Positions 29,158 through 37,845 of a stretch of DNA of 64,000 nucleotides are shown here, in pieces. Location: positions 20,249-84,248 of the forward strand of contig CAIVKC010000051.1 in assembly GCA_903906365.1 (NCBI GenBank). The letters run 5' to 3'. The stretch comes from an uncultured Bacteroidota bacterium. Lineage in GTDB: Bacteria; Bacteroidota; Bacteroidia; Chitinophagales; Chitinophagaceae. Under the pieces are notes generated by a model. The model did not search any database and had not been told where the DNA came from. It was given only the letters and a program-made list of their open reading frames with translations. The stretch's first letter is position 1, and each line of letters begins with the position of its first letter. Position numbers and translations under genes: made by a program.

Positions 29158-30510
29158 TCATTTTATTTTGATCCCCGTCATTTTCTCGCCCCCCTGATAT
29201 AATATCAATCTTTCCACACTGCCTTGCGGACTTTTAATGAACTCAATCTGGGCATCGGTCAGTTTGAAGAAAAAGTGGTCTTCCTTTTCGGCGAATATCT
29301 CGGCGGGGCCCTGGCCCGATCCCTGCGCCATCAGCTGCCCGTTTTCCAGGCTGATGGTGATGGTGAATTCCGGGTAAAGCCGGTAGACACCCGTGTAATG
29401 CTTGAGCAGGCTGCTGTCCAGGATTATTTCAGGCCTTTGCCTGGGAAAATCATAGGGTTCGTTGTGGAGGATGGCATTGATATTTTCAGCGATTTTTGGC
29501 AGACCGGGAGATCCCAGGTTGTCCAGCAGTATGATACAGGTCTGCTCTTCTGGAATCCTCGCGATGAAGGAAACAAATCCGTAGGTACTGCCTTCATGCA
29601 TTTCCACTTTCTTACCAAAAGCCGAATCGATGAGCCATCCGTATCCATATTTTGATTTAAAAGGCCTAAAAGCGGCCTGCAGCGAAGCGGGCTGCAGTAT
29701 TTTTCCCGTATAGAGCGCCCGGTCCCAGCGGTAGAGGTCCCCCGCCGTTGAGTACATGGCTCCGGCACTGTAGGAAACGGTTGAATCCACTACCGAGGCC
29801 GGAGCGGTATTTTGGGGAGAAACCCGTGTATAACCTGCGGCCCGGTCGGAACTGCGCAGAGACCCAAAATCAAAACCGGAGTGGTTCATACCCAGCGGCT
29901 GAAAGATCCGCTCCCTGACAACCTGAAAATAGGATTTACCCGTTAACCGCTCAATAATATAACCCAGCAGGATATATCCTGAATTGCAATAACTGTAGGC
30001 TGAACCCGGTTTGAAATCGGGGGGATGGTTTTTAAACAGGGCGATCAGGTCTTGCAGGCCGATGGGGGAGGATGCGCGGGTCCTCATAAAATTAATATCC
30101 CTGGTATAATTGTAAAGGCCGGAAGTATGGGTCAGCAGGTTTTCAATGGTAATTGCGCCACCGCCGGGAAAGTCTGGCAGGAAAGCGGACAGGGAATCAT
30201 ACACGCTGAGACTGTGCTGTTCCTGCAGCTGCAATATTATGGCTGCCGTAAACTGTTTGGTCAGCGAACCAATCTGAAAAATGGTATTGCTGTCAGCGGG
30301 ACTTTTAGTCTGCAGGTTCCTGTAGCCGTAACCCCGTTCCAGCAGGATGTCCCCCTGATGGGATACCAGTGCAGTTCCATTAAAGGATTGCTGGTTCCTG
30401 TAGGCCCGCAACAGTTCATTGATTTCTTCGGATTTGGTCTGGCTGAATGCAGGGTGGAAGACCCCTGCCACCAATATCCATAAAACCATATTTTGAATGG
30501 GTACCCTCAT
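29158..30510 (-). CDS. Exported serine hydrolase, beta-lactamase/class C PBP fold
   Basis: 450 residues. A signal peptide ends near AFSQ (residues 21-24). The class C fold motifs are present: SxxK at Ser82-Lys85 (GSLTK), YxN at Tyr174-Asn176 (SYCN) and HxG-like His305-Glu306-Gly307 (MHEGS). Such proteins act as esterases, D-amino-acid peptidases or penicillin-binding enzymes; true beta-lactamase activity cannot be inferred. After about residue 340 a small C-terminal beta domain follows. Its start ATG overlaps the stop of the upstream DUF1835 gene (ATGA), so they are translationally coupled. 94 nt before parC. Confidence 0.87.
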   Translation of the reverse strand: MRVPIQNMVLWILVAGVFHPAFSQTKSEEINELLRAYRNQQSFNGTALVSHQGDILLERGYGYRNLQTKSPADSNTIFQIGSLTKQFTAAIILQLQEQHSLSVYDSLSAFLPDFPGGGAITIENLLTHTSGLYNYTRDINFMRTRASSPIGLQDLIALFKNHPPDFKPGSAYSYCNSGYILLGYIIERLTGKSYFQVVRERIFQPLGMNHSGFDFGSLRSSDRAAGYTRVSPQNTAPASVVDSTVSYSAGAMYSTAGDLYRWDRALYTGKILQPASLQAAFRPFKSKYGYGWLIDSAFGKKVEMHEGSTYGFVSFIARIPEEQTCIILLDNLGSPGLPKIAENINAILHNEPYDFPRQRPEIILDSSLLKHYTGVYRLYPEFTITISLENGQLMAQGSGQGPAEIFAEKEDHFFFKLTDAQIEFIKSPQGSVERLILYQGGEKMTGIKIK

Positions 30511-31340
30511 GATCCGGATACTGGCAGTTCAGCTTTGAGTTTTATTTCAAAATCCTTCATATTTTTTGGCTCCCCCTGCACATCCAGCTGACCGGAGATA
30601 ACCAGTTGCTTGATTCTCCAAAGCAGGTAGGCATCTCCGGTGGTATGCCTGGCTTTGGAGAGGTATTGGTGGATGAGCTTATTGGCCTTGATCCAGTCTC
30701 CTGTGATCAATTTTTTCAGGTCCTGGTCAAAGAAATCATAGTCAAACTGCACCAGTTTCTTGCCGCCTTCCAGGATGCGTACCCCTTTATTTTCGCTGCA
30801 GAGCCTATGCCATTCATCAGGATCAATTTCAAATTCGCTTAAGGTTACCGGCCTGGCCAGTTTTTGGGCCTTGACAAATTCCCTGGCGGGGATTTCAAAA
30901 AGGTTGGCCGGATAAAACAGGTTTCCTTTTTCGTTGATGAAGGGCAGGTTGTTCAGGTATAACAGAAAAATCCTGCCCTGAAAATCCTTCAGCTGGCTGA
31001 TTAACCAGTAATAACCACAGACATCGTGTTTGTTCTGGGCAGCCCAGATCCAGATTACCTCCTCCGGGTCTTCCCGGAGTCTGTCCAGAATCGTCTGGAC
31101 GGTCTGCTGGTCATCAGACTGGGAACCATTGTCCACCAGGCCTTCATAATTGCCGCCGGCAAGCACCTCACGCCACCATTGCTTCCTGGCTTCAATCCCT
31201 GCCTGGGTGTAAATCCCTTCTACCGGGCCCACCGCAAAATCATCGGCAATCTTCAGGATGTCGCCCTGTAGCGAAGGGGCGAGTTCAAAACTCTTCCTGA
31301 GGGCCTCTATATCATTATGCTGAAAAACAATATGTATCAT
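30507..31340 (-). CDS. DUF1835/DUF3658 domain protein
   Basis: 277 residues, no signal peptide, probably cytosolic. The N-terminus MIHIVFQHNDIEALRKSFEL with a later DDFAVGPV segment is the DUF1835 pattern; the C-terminal half, from about 165, resembles DUF3658. Function of both is unknown. It is in the parE-parC operon, 38 nt after parE and overlapping the next gene by 4 nt. The 38-nt gap holds a perfect inverted repeat. Confidence 0.82.
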   Translation of the reverse strand: MIHIVFQHNDIEALRKSFELAPSLQGDILKIADDFAVGPVEGIYTQAGIEARKQWWREVLAGGNYEGLVDNGSQSDDQQTVQTILDRLREDPEEVIWIWAAQNKHDVCGYYWLISQLKDFQGRIFLLYLNNLPFINEKGNLFYPANLFEIPAREFVKAQKLARPVTLSEFEIDPDEWHRLCSENKGVRILEGGKKLVQFDYDFFDQDLKKLITGDWIKANKLIHQYLSKARHTTGDAYLLWRIKQLVISGQLDVQGEPKNMKDFEIKLKAELPVSGS

Positions 31341-31351
31341 ACATCCTCCCG

Positions 31352-31374
31352 GATTCCCGCCTTCTGCGGGAATC
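31352..31374. repeat. REP-like perfect palindrome between parE and the DUF1835 gene
   Basis: GATTCCCGC (31352-31360) and GCGGGAATC (31366-31374) form a perfect 9-bp stem with a 5-nt loop CTTCT. No T-run follows on either strand, so it is not an ordinary terminator. The sequence looks like dispersed GGGAAT/ATTCCC intergenic repeats of other bacteria; no second copy was found in this window. Confidence 0.5.
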
Positions 31375-31378
31375 GACT

Positions 31379-33292
31379 TTAATTGGTTAATAATACTTCC
31401 TCCGGCGCGCCGGCCACAAAATCAAGGTCCAGTTTCAAATTGTCGATGATGAATTCCTGCCTTTCCTGGGTGTTTTTCCCCATGTAATATTCCAACAACT
31501 GCTGGATATGGGTTTCAGGCATGATCATGACGGGCTGTACGCGCATATCGGCCCCGATGAAACGCGCAAACTCCTCCGGTGAAATTTCTCCCAGCCCCTT
31601 GAAGCGGGTTATTTCCGGTTTATTGCCCAGCTTTCGGACTGCGGCCTGTTTTTCGGTTTCGTCATAGCAGTAAATCGTTTCCTGCTTGTTGCGTACACGG
31701 AAAAGAGGGGTCTCCAGTACATAGACATGACCATTTTTTGCCAGGTCGGGAAAAAACTGGAGAAAGAAAGTCATGAGCAGCAAACGGATATGCATCCCGT
31801 CCACATCAGCATCGGTGGCAATAACGATGTTGTTGTATCGCAGTCCTTCCATGCCTTCTTCAATATTGAGTGCGTGCTGGAGCAGGTTGAATTCCTCGTT
31901 TTCATAGACGATCTTCTTTGTCAGCCCGAAACTGTTGAGTGGTTTACCGCGCAGACTAAATACCGCCTGCGTCTCCACGTTCCTGGCCTTAGTAATGGAA
32001 CCGCTGGCCGAATCGCCTTCCGTGATGAATATGGTGCTTTCCTTTTGTTTTTCCAGGATGGCGTCCTTGTCTTTGCCGGAGGCCTCGTCATTGTAGTGAA
32101 ACCGGCAGTCTCTTAGCTTGCGGTTATGGAGGTTGGCTTTTTTGGCTCTTTCATTGGCCAGCTTCTTGATTCCGGCCAGTTCCTTTCGCTCGCGTTCATT
32201 CTGCTCAATGCGCTTTTTGAGGGCCTCCGCGGTGCTGGGGTTTTTATGGAGATAATTATCGAGTTCTTTGGCGAGGAATTCGTAAATGAAGTTCTTCATG
32301 CTCACGCCGCCCTCAGACATATACTGGCTGCCCAGTTTGGTCTTGGTCTGTGATTCAAAAACGGGTTCCACCACCCTGACCGAAACGGCCGCCACGATAC
32401 TCTGCCTGATATCGGAGGCTTCATAATCTTTCTTGTAGAAATCGCGGATTACTTTGACAAAACCTTCGCGGAAGGCCTGTTGGTGCGTTCCCCCTTGGGT
32501 GGTATATTGTCCATTGACGAAACTGAAAATTTCTTCGCCATAATCATTGTTATGGGCAAAGGCCACTTCGATATCCTCTCCTTTCAGGTGTATGATGGGA
32601 TACCTCAGTTCATCTTCGTTGGTACGGCGCTGCAACAAATCCAGCAGGCCGTTTTTGGAAACATACCGTTTGCCGTTGAAATTGATGACCAGCCCTGCAT
32701 TGAGGTAACAATAGTTCCAAAACTGTTTGTCCAGGTATTCGTGTAAATAGTGAAAGTTTTTGAATACCGTTTCATCGGGAATAAATTCAACCAGGGTGCC
32801 GTTTTCCTGGGTTGTTTTGGTCTCCTTGTATTCCCTGGTCAGTACCCCTCTTTCAAATTCAGCCGTCTTTTCCTTGCCTTCCCGAATGGCGGTCACTTTA
32901 AAATACTGGCTGAGGGCATTGACCGCTTTTGTACCTACCCCGTTGAGTCCTACCGATTTTTGGAAGGCCTTGCTGTCGTATTTGGCTCCCGTGTTGATTT
33001 TACTGACCACATCCACCACTTTACCCAGCGGAATACCCCTTCCGTAGTCCCTGACGGTCACTGTTTTCTGGTCAATGACCACGTCGACATGTTTGCCATA
33101 ACCCATGGTATGCTCATCAATACAGTTATCAATGACTTCTTTGATGAGTACATAGATTCCGTCATCCGGGCTGCTTCCATCGCCGAGTTTTCCGATATAC
33201 ATGCCAGGGCGCAGCCGTATATGTTCCCGCCAGTCAAGGCTTTTTATACTTTCCTCGTTATAATTGAATAAATTTTGCTTGTCTTCAGCCAT
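31379..33292 (-). CDS. parE: DNA topoisomerase IV subunit B
   Basis: 637 residues, the ATPase subunit. GHKL motifs: Glu52 and Asn56 ([10 protein letters not shown]), GRGIPLG at 85-90 region and [13 protein letters not shown] at 115-126. The Toprim domain has EGDSA at 425-429 and DADVDG at 494-499. Length is that of ParE rather than the longer GyrB. It opens the minus-strand operon to parC and is divergent from the ModF-like ABC gene. Confidence 0.93.
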   Translation of the reverse strand: MAEDKQNLFNYNEESIKSLDWREHIRLRPGMYIGKLGDGSSPDDGIYVLIKEVIDNCIDEHTMGYGKHVDVVIDQKTVTVRDYGRGIPLGKVVDVVSKINTGAKYDSKAFQKSVGLNGVGTKAVNALSQYFKVTAIREGKEKTAEFERGVLTREYKETKTTQENGTLVEFIPDETVFKNFHYLHEYLDKQFWNYCYLNAGLVINFNGKRYVSKNGLLDLLQRRTNEDELRYPIIHLKGEDIEVAFAHNNDYGEEIFSFVNGQYTTQGGTHQQAFREGFVKVIRDFYKKDYEASDIRQSIVAAVSVRVVEPVFESQTKTKLGSQYMSEGGVSMKNFIYEFLAKELDNYLHKNPSTAEALKKRIEQNERERKELAGIKKLANERAKKANLHNRKLRDCRFHYNDEASGKDKDAILEKQKESTIFITEGDSASGSITKARNVETQAVFSLRGKPLNSFGLTKKIVYENEEFNLLQHALNIEEGMEGLRYNNIVIATDADVDGMHIRLLLMTFFLQFFPDLAKNGHVYVLETPLFRVRNKQETIYCYDETEKQAAVRKLGNKPEITRFKGLGEISPEEFARFIGADMRVQPVMIMPETHIQQLLEYYMGKNTQERQEFIIDNLKLDLDFVAGAPEEVLLTN

Positions 33293-33328
33293 ATTTTTTT
33301 AGTGATATCTTTATACTTTTAAACCCGG

Positions 33329-33336
33329 CAAATATA
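33329..33336 (-). promoter_or_regulatory. -7 box of the parE operon promoter
   Basis: The plus strand reads CAAATATA at 33329-33336, so the minus strand has TATATTTG, a TAnnTTTG match, 37 nt before the parE ATG. The -33 side is weak. Confidence 0.5.
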
Positions 33337-33406
33337 GGCAAACAGCATCAGAGCCATTGAGCGCGATTATGCACAATGTGAATAAAGGCGGCCTGCACCC
33401 ATAAAA

Positions 33407-34849
33407 ATGAGAGAAAATTTTTTAACCCTGACAGGGATTACCGTTCGAATTGGAACTGCTACCATACTGGATAATATCAGCTGGGTCCTCAAAGCCGGGG
33501 AGTTCTGGGCACTTACCGGCCCTTCAGGAAGCGGCAAAACGGTCCTGGCCCACACCCTGGCCGGCCGTCATTACCACAACGGCCGGATTACCTACCATTT
33601 CGGAGGCGACAACCAAAAGCACCGGGTGGCAGTCGTAGACCAGCAGCACCGTTTCAAATATCTTTCCAATACTGGTGAACTCTATTACCAGCAGCGCTTC
33701 AATGCCTCCGAGGCCGACCAGACCATCACCGTCAGCCAGGAACTCGATGAGTTCGGCTATGATAAAAATAATACCCCTCACCAATGGATTGACCTGCTGC
33801 ATATCCGCCCCCTGCTTTCAAAACCACTAATCCAGTTGTCCAACGGGGAAAATAAAAGGGTGCAACTGGCCATCGCCCTGCTTGGCAGGCCTGATTTTCT
33901 GATTCTTGACAATCCTTTTATCGGACTGGATGCGGAGGGGAGAAGTACCATGCAGCAAATACTAAACACATTGCTGGGACTAAAAATTCCGATATTGCTG
34001 ATAACCTCGCCACGGGAAATTCCTTCGAGCATTACGCATATTGCCTGCCTTGAGCAGGGAAAGCTGGTTTTTACCGGAAGCAGGGAGCAATTCAAACCGG
34101 CCGCTCCTCTCCACCGGGCCCCTGATCTGGACCTGGGGCTGCTGAAGCCGGACAACCCCTTCAGGGAAGAGCCGGCTTTCCGGACGGCCGTGAAAATGAC
34201 AGGCGTTTCCGTCCGCTATGGTGATCAGGTAATTTTGGGAGGCCTGGACTGGGAGGTTAAAAAGGGCGAACGCTGGAGTCTTTCAGGACCAAACGGGTCA
34301 GGCAAATCCACCCTGCTCAGCCTCATTACCGCCGATAACCCGCAGGCCTATGCCAATGATATCATGTTGTTTGACAGGCAACGGGGTACCGGGGAGACCA
34401 TCTGGGATATCAAGCAACGGATTGGTTTTGTCTCACCGGAACTGCACCTCTATTTTGATTACAGTGCCAGTTCCCGGGAGGTCATAGCCTCGGGTTGGTT
34501 TGACACCATTGGTTTGTTTCGAACCTTAACACCGGCCCAGGACGAACAGGTCAGCCGCTGGATACAATTGCTGAAACTGGAAAATATGGGCTCCCGCCGG
34601 CTGGCGGAACTTTCGGCCGGTCAGCAGCGGATGGTTTTGCTGGCCAGGGCATTGATAAAAAACCCTCCACTGCTTATACTGGATGAACCCTGCCAGGGGC
34701 TTGACCCGCTGCAGACGGCCGAATTCAAGTACCTGGTGGACCAGGTCTGCGAGCAATTTGGTACGACCCTCATTTTTGTGAGCCATTACCCTGAAGATGT
34801 CCCCTCCTGCGTAGACCATTTTCTGAGTCTTGAAAAAAAAGACGGTTAA
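33407..34849 (+). CDS. ABC protein with two ATPase domains, ModF/PhrA-like
   Basis: 480 residues, two ABC domains in one chain. First: Walker A GPSGSGKT at 38-45, signature LSNGENKRVQLA, Walker B FLILDNP. Second: Walker A GPNGSGKS at 294-301, signature LSAGQQRM, Walker B LLILDEPCQGLD. There is no membrane domain and no permease next to it. The order and spacing match ModF (PhrA), a cytosolic protein of unclear role often called a molybdenum transporter ATPase; it could serve a distant permease or act on other targets. Divergent from parE. Confidence 0.85.
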   Translation: MRENFLTLTGITVRIGTATILDNISWVLKAGEFWALTGPSGSGKTVLAHTLAGRHYHNGRITYHFGGDNQKHRVAVVDQQHRFKYLSNTGELYYQQRFNASEADQTITVSQELDEFGYDKNNTPHQWIDLLHIRPLLSKPLIQLSNGENKRVQLAIALLGRPDFLILDNPFIGLDAEGRSTMQQILNTLLGLKIPILLITSPREIPSSITHIACLEQGKLVFTGSREQFKPAAPLHRAPDLDLGLLKPDNPFREEPAFRTAVKMTGVSVRYGDQVILGGLDWEVKKGERWSLSGPNGSGKSTLLSLITADNPQAYANDIMLFDRQRGTGETIWDIKQRIGFVSPELHLYFDYSASSREVIASGWFDTIGLFRTLTPAQDEQVSRWIQLLKLENMGSRRLAELSAGQQRMVLLARALIKNPPLLILDEPCQGLDPLQTAEFKYLVDQVCEQFGTTLIFVSHYPEDVPSCVDHFLSLEKKDG

Positions 34850-35201
34850 TATCACTGTCCCCCTTTTATTTTGATTTTTTTTAACATTGGCCTAGGGGCA
34901 GGGGTCTTCAGCTTTTGATGAACAAGGTGAAACCCTGATAGTAAAAAGGTTACAGGGCATTTTGGCTGGTTGCTCCTTGCCTGGGCTGGCCTTCCCTGAT
35001 TGGCAGGTTTTCGGTCAGCAGGCCTGTATTGTAGAAGATTTTCCCCAAAGACAAAAACTGCGAAATCCTGCTGACCATACATAACTGATGTGGCATGGTC
35101 CTTGTCAACACCATACCAACAACCCCGCCTATACGTAGTTTATTTGGTATTTCAAATCAACCAGGAATTTTCCATTTTTATTCACTCACAAAAATTACGT
35201 T
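34850..35201. other. Intergenic region without a recognisable gene
   Basis: 352 nt between the ABC gene and the small exported protein. The only ORF, on the minus strand near 34852-35082, has no signal, domain or codon bias and is judged spurious. No clear promoter or terminator seen. Confidence 0.5.
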
Positions 35202-35519
35202 ATGAAAAACACATCATTTAAGTTGGCAGTCCTGGGCATTGCGGCAGCAGGATTATTTGCATTTCACGGGATGAACGCCGGGTCCGTAAAGGGAAAAATA
35301 TCACCAGCAGACGGGGCCGTACGGGCCTGGGCTGAATCACAGACTGATACCTTAAGCGCTCCTGTTCAAAATGGAATCTTTGAGATAGGAAATGTAAAGC
35401 CCGGCACCTATAAACTGGTTATTGAGGCCAGGCCTCCTTATAAAAACAGTTCCAGGGATGGCATTATGGTAGTGGATGGAAAATCCACGGATGTGGGAGA
35501 AATTACACTGAATAAATAA
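35202..35519 (+). CDS. Small exported protein with a carboxypeptidase-regulatory-like fold
   Basis: 105 residues. A signal-type hydrophobic N-terminus (about 8-22) is followed by a beta-sandwich pattern: SVKGKISPADGAVRAW, then GIFEIGNVKPGTYKLVIEARPPY and a final VDGKSTDVGEITLNK. The G-x-F-x-I-x-x-x-x-P-G-x-Y block is the hallmark of CarboxypepD_reg-like/peptidase-associated domains common in exported Bacteroidota proteins. Function unknown, perhaps ligand or envelope binding. Monocistronic, ended by a strong terminator. Confidence 0.78.
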   Translation: MKNTSFKLAVLGIAAAGLFAFHGMNAGSVKGKISPADGAVRAWAESQTDTLSAPVQNGIFEIGNVKPGTYKLVIEARPPYKNSSRDGIMVVDGKSTDVGEITLNK

Positions 35520-35544
35520 GTCTGTCTATTCTCTGTAAAATGCA

Positions 35545-35573
35545 GGCGGCACCAGGGTGCCGCCTATTTTTTT
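35545..35573 (+). terminator. Terminator after the small exported protein
   Basis: GGCGGCAC (35545-35552) pairs with GTGCCGCC (35557-35564) around a CAGG loop, followed by A and eight Ts to 35573. Confidence 0.85.
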
Positions 35574-35882
35574 CCCCAAGTTCAGGGTTTTGGGCGAGGT
35601 TCGCCTTTAAAAAATGGAGTTACTTATGAATATAAAGAAAAATTATGGTATAATAAATTGATAATGAGATGTATAGCAAATATTATTATTTTGTTTCCTG
35701 CTGTCTGGATGGTCCGTTTTGAGCCCTAAATTCGTTAATTTTGTGTCCTGCTTCCGTATCCGTTTATTTCCTGAACTGGAACTGGCTAAACTTCGTGAAG
35801 CAATACCAATACTGCCCATTTTAATTTCTTGACCACTGCTATCCCCTTAATGCTGACTTTTTTTTACAAAAAACTGTGAAGT
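35574..35882. other. AT-rich intergenic region
   Basis: 309 nt, AT-rich, upstream of the 89-residue gene. No ORF, RNA or clear TAnnTTTG promoter is recognised. Confidence 0.4.
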
Positions 35883-36152
35883 ATGTATTCGTATGCGTTG
35901 TTGGAAAAAGGTTGTTATTACCTGATACAGGAAAATGAGCAGGCTCCTGTCAGCCTGATCAAAGTAAATATGGAGTCGGACAGCTGTATGTACGTCTCCA
36001 GGTTTGGGGAAACGGCCTTCCTGGAATGGAAAAGGAAGACGGATTCCATTTTTGACATCATCGAACTGCTGGATGACAATGCGGTCAAAAAATGGGAATC
36101 CATTTATAATGACAGTGAAGATACTTTCAATTATGAGGAGGATGAGGAATAA
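35883..36152 (+). CDS. Small acidic protein of unknown function
   Basis: 89 residues, no signal or membrane segment. Begins MYSYALLEKGCYYLIQENEQ and ends in a very acidic tail (YEEDEE); the middle alternates hydrophobic strands then a helix (IFDIIELLDDNAVKKWESIY). It looks like a folded small cytosolic domain with an acidic tail. I recognise no family. Start is the first ATG; codon use is like its neighbours. Convergent with the flippase gene. Confidence 0.6.
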   Translation: MYSYALLEKGCYYLIQENEQAPVSLIKVNMESDSCMYVSRFGETAFLEWKRKTDSIFDIIELLDDNAVKKWESIYNDSEDTFNYEEDEE

Positions 36153-36230
36153 TTGGATTCCCACCCCGTGACCGGCCCATGGCATTCAGGGAAAGGTCGT
36201 CGGGTATAGCTCCGGGTTAAGGAACAGGAA

Positions 36231-37739
36231 TTAATATTTTACCAGGCCCAGTTTCTTTTTTAGGGTGGCCCACACCGGAAGCACATCGGGCGATAGCTCC
36301 AGGTAAATGACCAGCGATAGGTAAAACGTCATAAAGGCAACCGATCGTATGGCAATCCATACCAAACCCTGCTGACGGTAAAACAGGAAATGGACGATCA
36401 GAAATCCTGCTATGCCAGTAAGGAGGGTATAGGCTGTTTTCAGGTTAAAGGGCTGCATGTCGAATTTGCGTAGCAGAAATACATAGCGGATGATATTGTA
36501 TATGGTAAACGCGATGAGGTTGGCCAGGGCCGGACCTATGACGCCCATATGCCTGGTCATCACATAATTCATGGGCAGGGTAAGCGCCAGCAAAATAATT
36601 CCCGTAAAAAACTCAAAACGCCAGAAAGTGGAAGTTCCGATGATCTGGGAGTTGAGGCCGGTTCCCATATCCACGATGCGGAGCATGCCCAGAAACAGAA
36701 ACACATACCGCGCACCCAGGTAGTTATTCTGGAGGTGAAAGGTGAATACGCCGTCTGTAAAATTGATCCAGATCAGTACAAACATCCCCACCGAAAAAAT
36801 AAGCTGGTTGATGGAGGAGCGGTGGTATATCCTTTTGATCTTCTCATAATCCTTGTCTTTCCAGGCTTTGGCCAGCGGGGCAATGGAGGCTGAAATGATG
36901 CCACGCTGGGGAGCCTGTATCAGGCTTGCTATGTTCTGGGCCAGGGTGAAAATACCGGCAAAGGCAAGTCCGTGCGGCATCACAGCCGAAATGACGATGA
37001 TGTCAAAGACGTTGGCAATATTGAACACAAGGGCCCCTCCCCATACAAAACCAGCCAGCACGATGATCTTTTTCCAGAATTTCCGGGTCACCCGGCTGAT
37101 GGTAAGGGTGAAATGCAGTTTTTTGATGGCTGCCAGATAGATTAGCAGTATCAGGGCAATTCCGATATAGCTGAATGCATATATTTTGATAAACAGGTCA
37201 AAACTCGTCAGCACTTTGGCAAACCAAAACAGGATCAGCAGGGTGGTAAACAGGCGGAACTGCACTTCCCGCAGGTAATTGGTAAGGACCGACTTTTTGA
37301 GCTGCCAGGCAAAAGCCTCCAGCAGCGAATAGATCGTGAGGCCAAACCCAAAAGGAAAGATCCAATAATAGTATTTGATGAGATCGGGAGCGTTGGCCGT
37401 ATATTTCCGGATAACCAGGTCCCTGAAGATGAGTCCCCCCGACATGACCAGGATAAAGCCGGTTAGGCTGACAAACAGGGACCAGGTGGCCATATCATTA
37501 TGGCGGGGTTCGAGGTTGTCATCGTAATAGGGGAAAAACTTGTAGATATAGGCCTGCATGCCCAGGTTGGCAAAGGAATACATGATGTTGGCAATGGCAA
37601 TGAAGGCTCCCGTAAGGCCATATTGGGCCGGAGAGAATCCCCCTTCCCGGGTAAAGAGGTAGGTGTTTAAAAATCCAAGGGCAAAGCCAAAATACACAAT
37701 TGCCGAAGAAATGATGCTCTGCCTGCGGATGGTACTCAT
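36231..37739 (-). CDS. Oligosaccharide flippase family membrane protein (MATE/Wzx-like)
   Basis: 502 residues with about 12-14 hydrophobic helices and short basic loops. N-terminus MSTIRRQSIISSAIVYFGFA and the helix pattern, with RGIISASIAPLAKAWKDKDY in the middle loop, match polysaccharide biosynthesis/oligosaccharide flippases (MVF superfamily). It probably moves a lipid-linked glycan across the inner membrane. No glycosyltransferases lie next to it, so the glycan is unknown. A CATCTTTG box on the minus strand (plus 37766-37773) might be its -7 element. Confidence 0.85.
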   Translation of the reverse strand: MSTIRRQSIISSAIVYFGFALGFLNTYLFTREGGFSPAQYGLTGAFIAIANIMYSFANLGMQAYIYKFFPYYDDNLEPRHNDMATWSLFVSLTGFILVMSGGLIFRDLVIRKYTANAPDLIKYYYWIFPFGFGLTIYSLLEAFAWQLKKSVLTNYLREVQFRLFTTLLILFWFAKVLTSFDLFIKIYAFSYIGIALILLIYLAAIKKLHFTLTISRVTRKFWKKIIVLAGFVWGGALVFNIANVFDIIVISAVMPHGLAFAGIFTLAQNIASLIQAPQRGIISASIAPLAKAWKDKDYEKIKRIYHRSSINQLIFSVGMFVLIWINFTDGVFTFHLQNNYLGARYVFLFLGMLRIVDMGTGLNSQIIGTSTFWRFEFFTGIILLALTLPMNYVMTRHMGVIGPALANLIAFTIYNIIRYVFLLRKFDMQPFNLKTAYTLLTGIAGFLIVHFLFYRQQGLVWIAIRSVAFMTFYLSLVIYLELSPDVLPVWATLKKKLGLVKY

Positions 37740-37845
37740 GCAACAATTTGAATTTCCTTTCGCTGCAAAGATGGCGGATTTGCCACGAATGGAGAAAACC
37801 CATTTATAGGCAGGCTGATTGGCATGGTATGGCTGAAGCGGCCCC

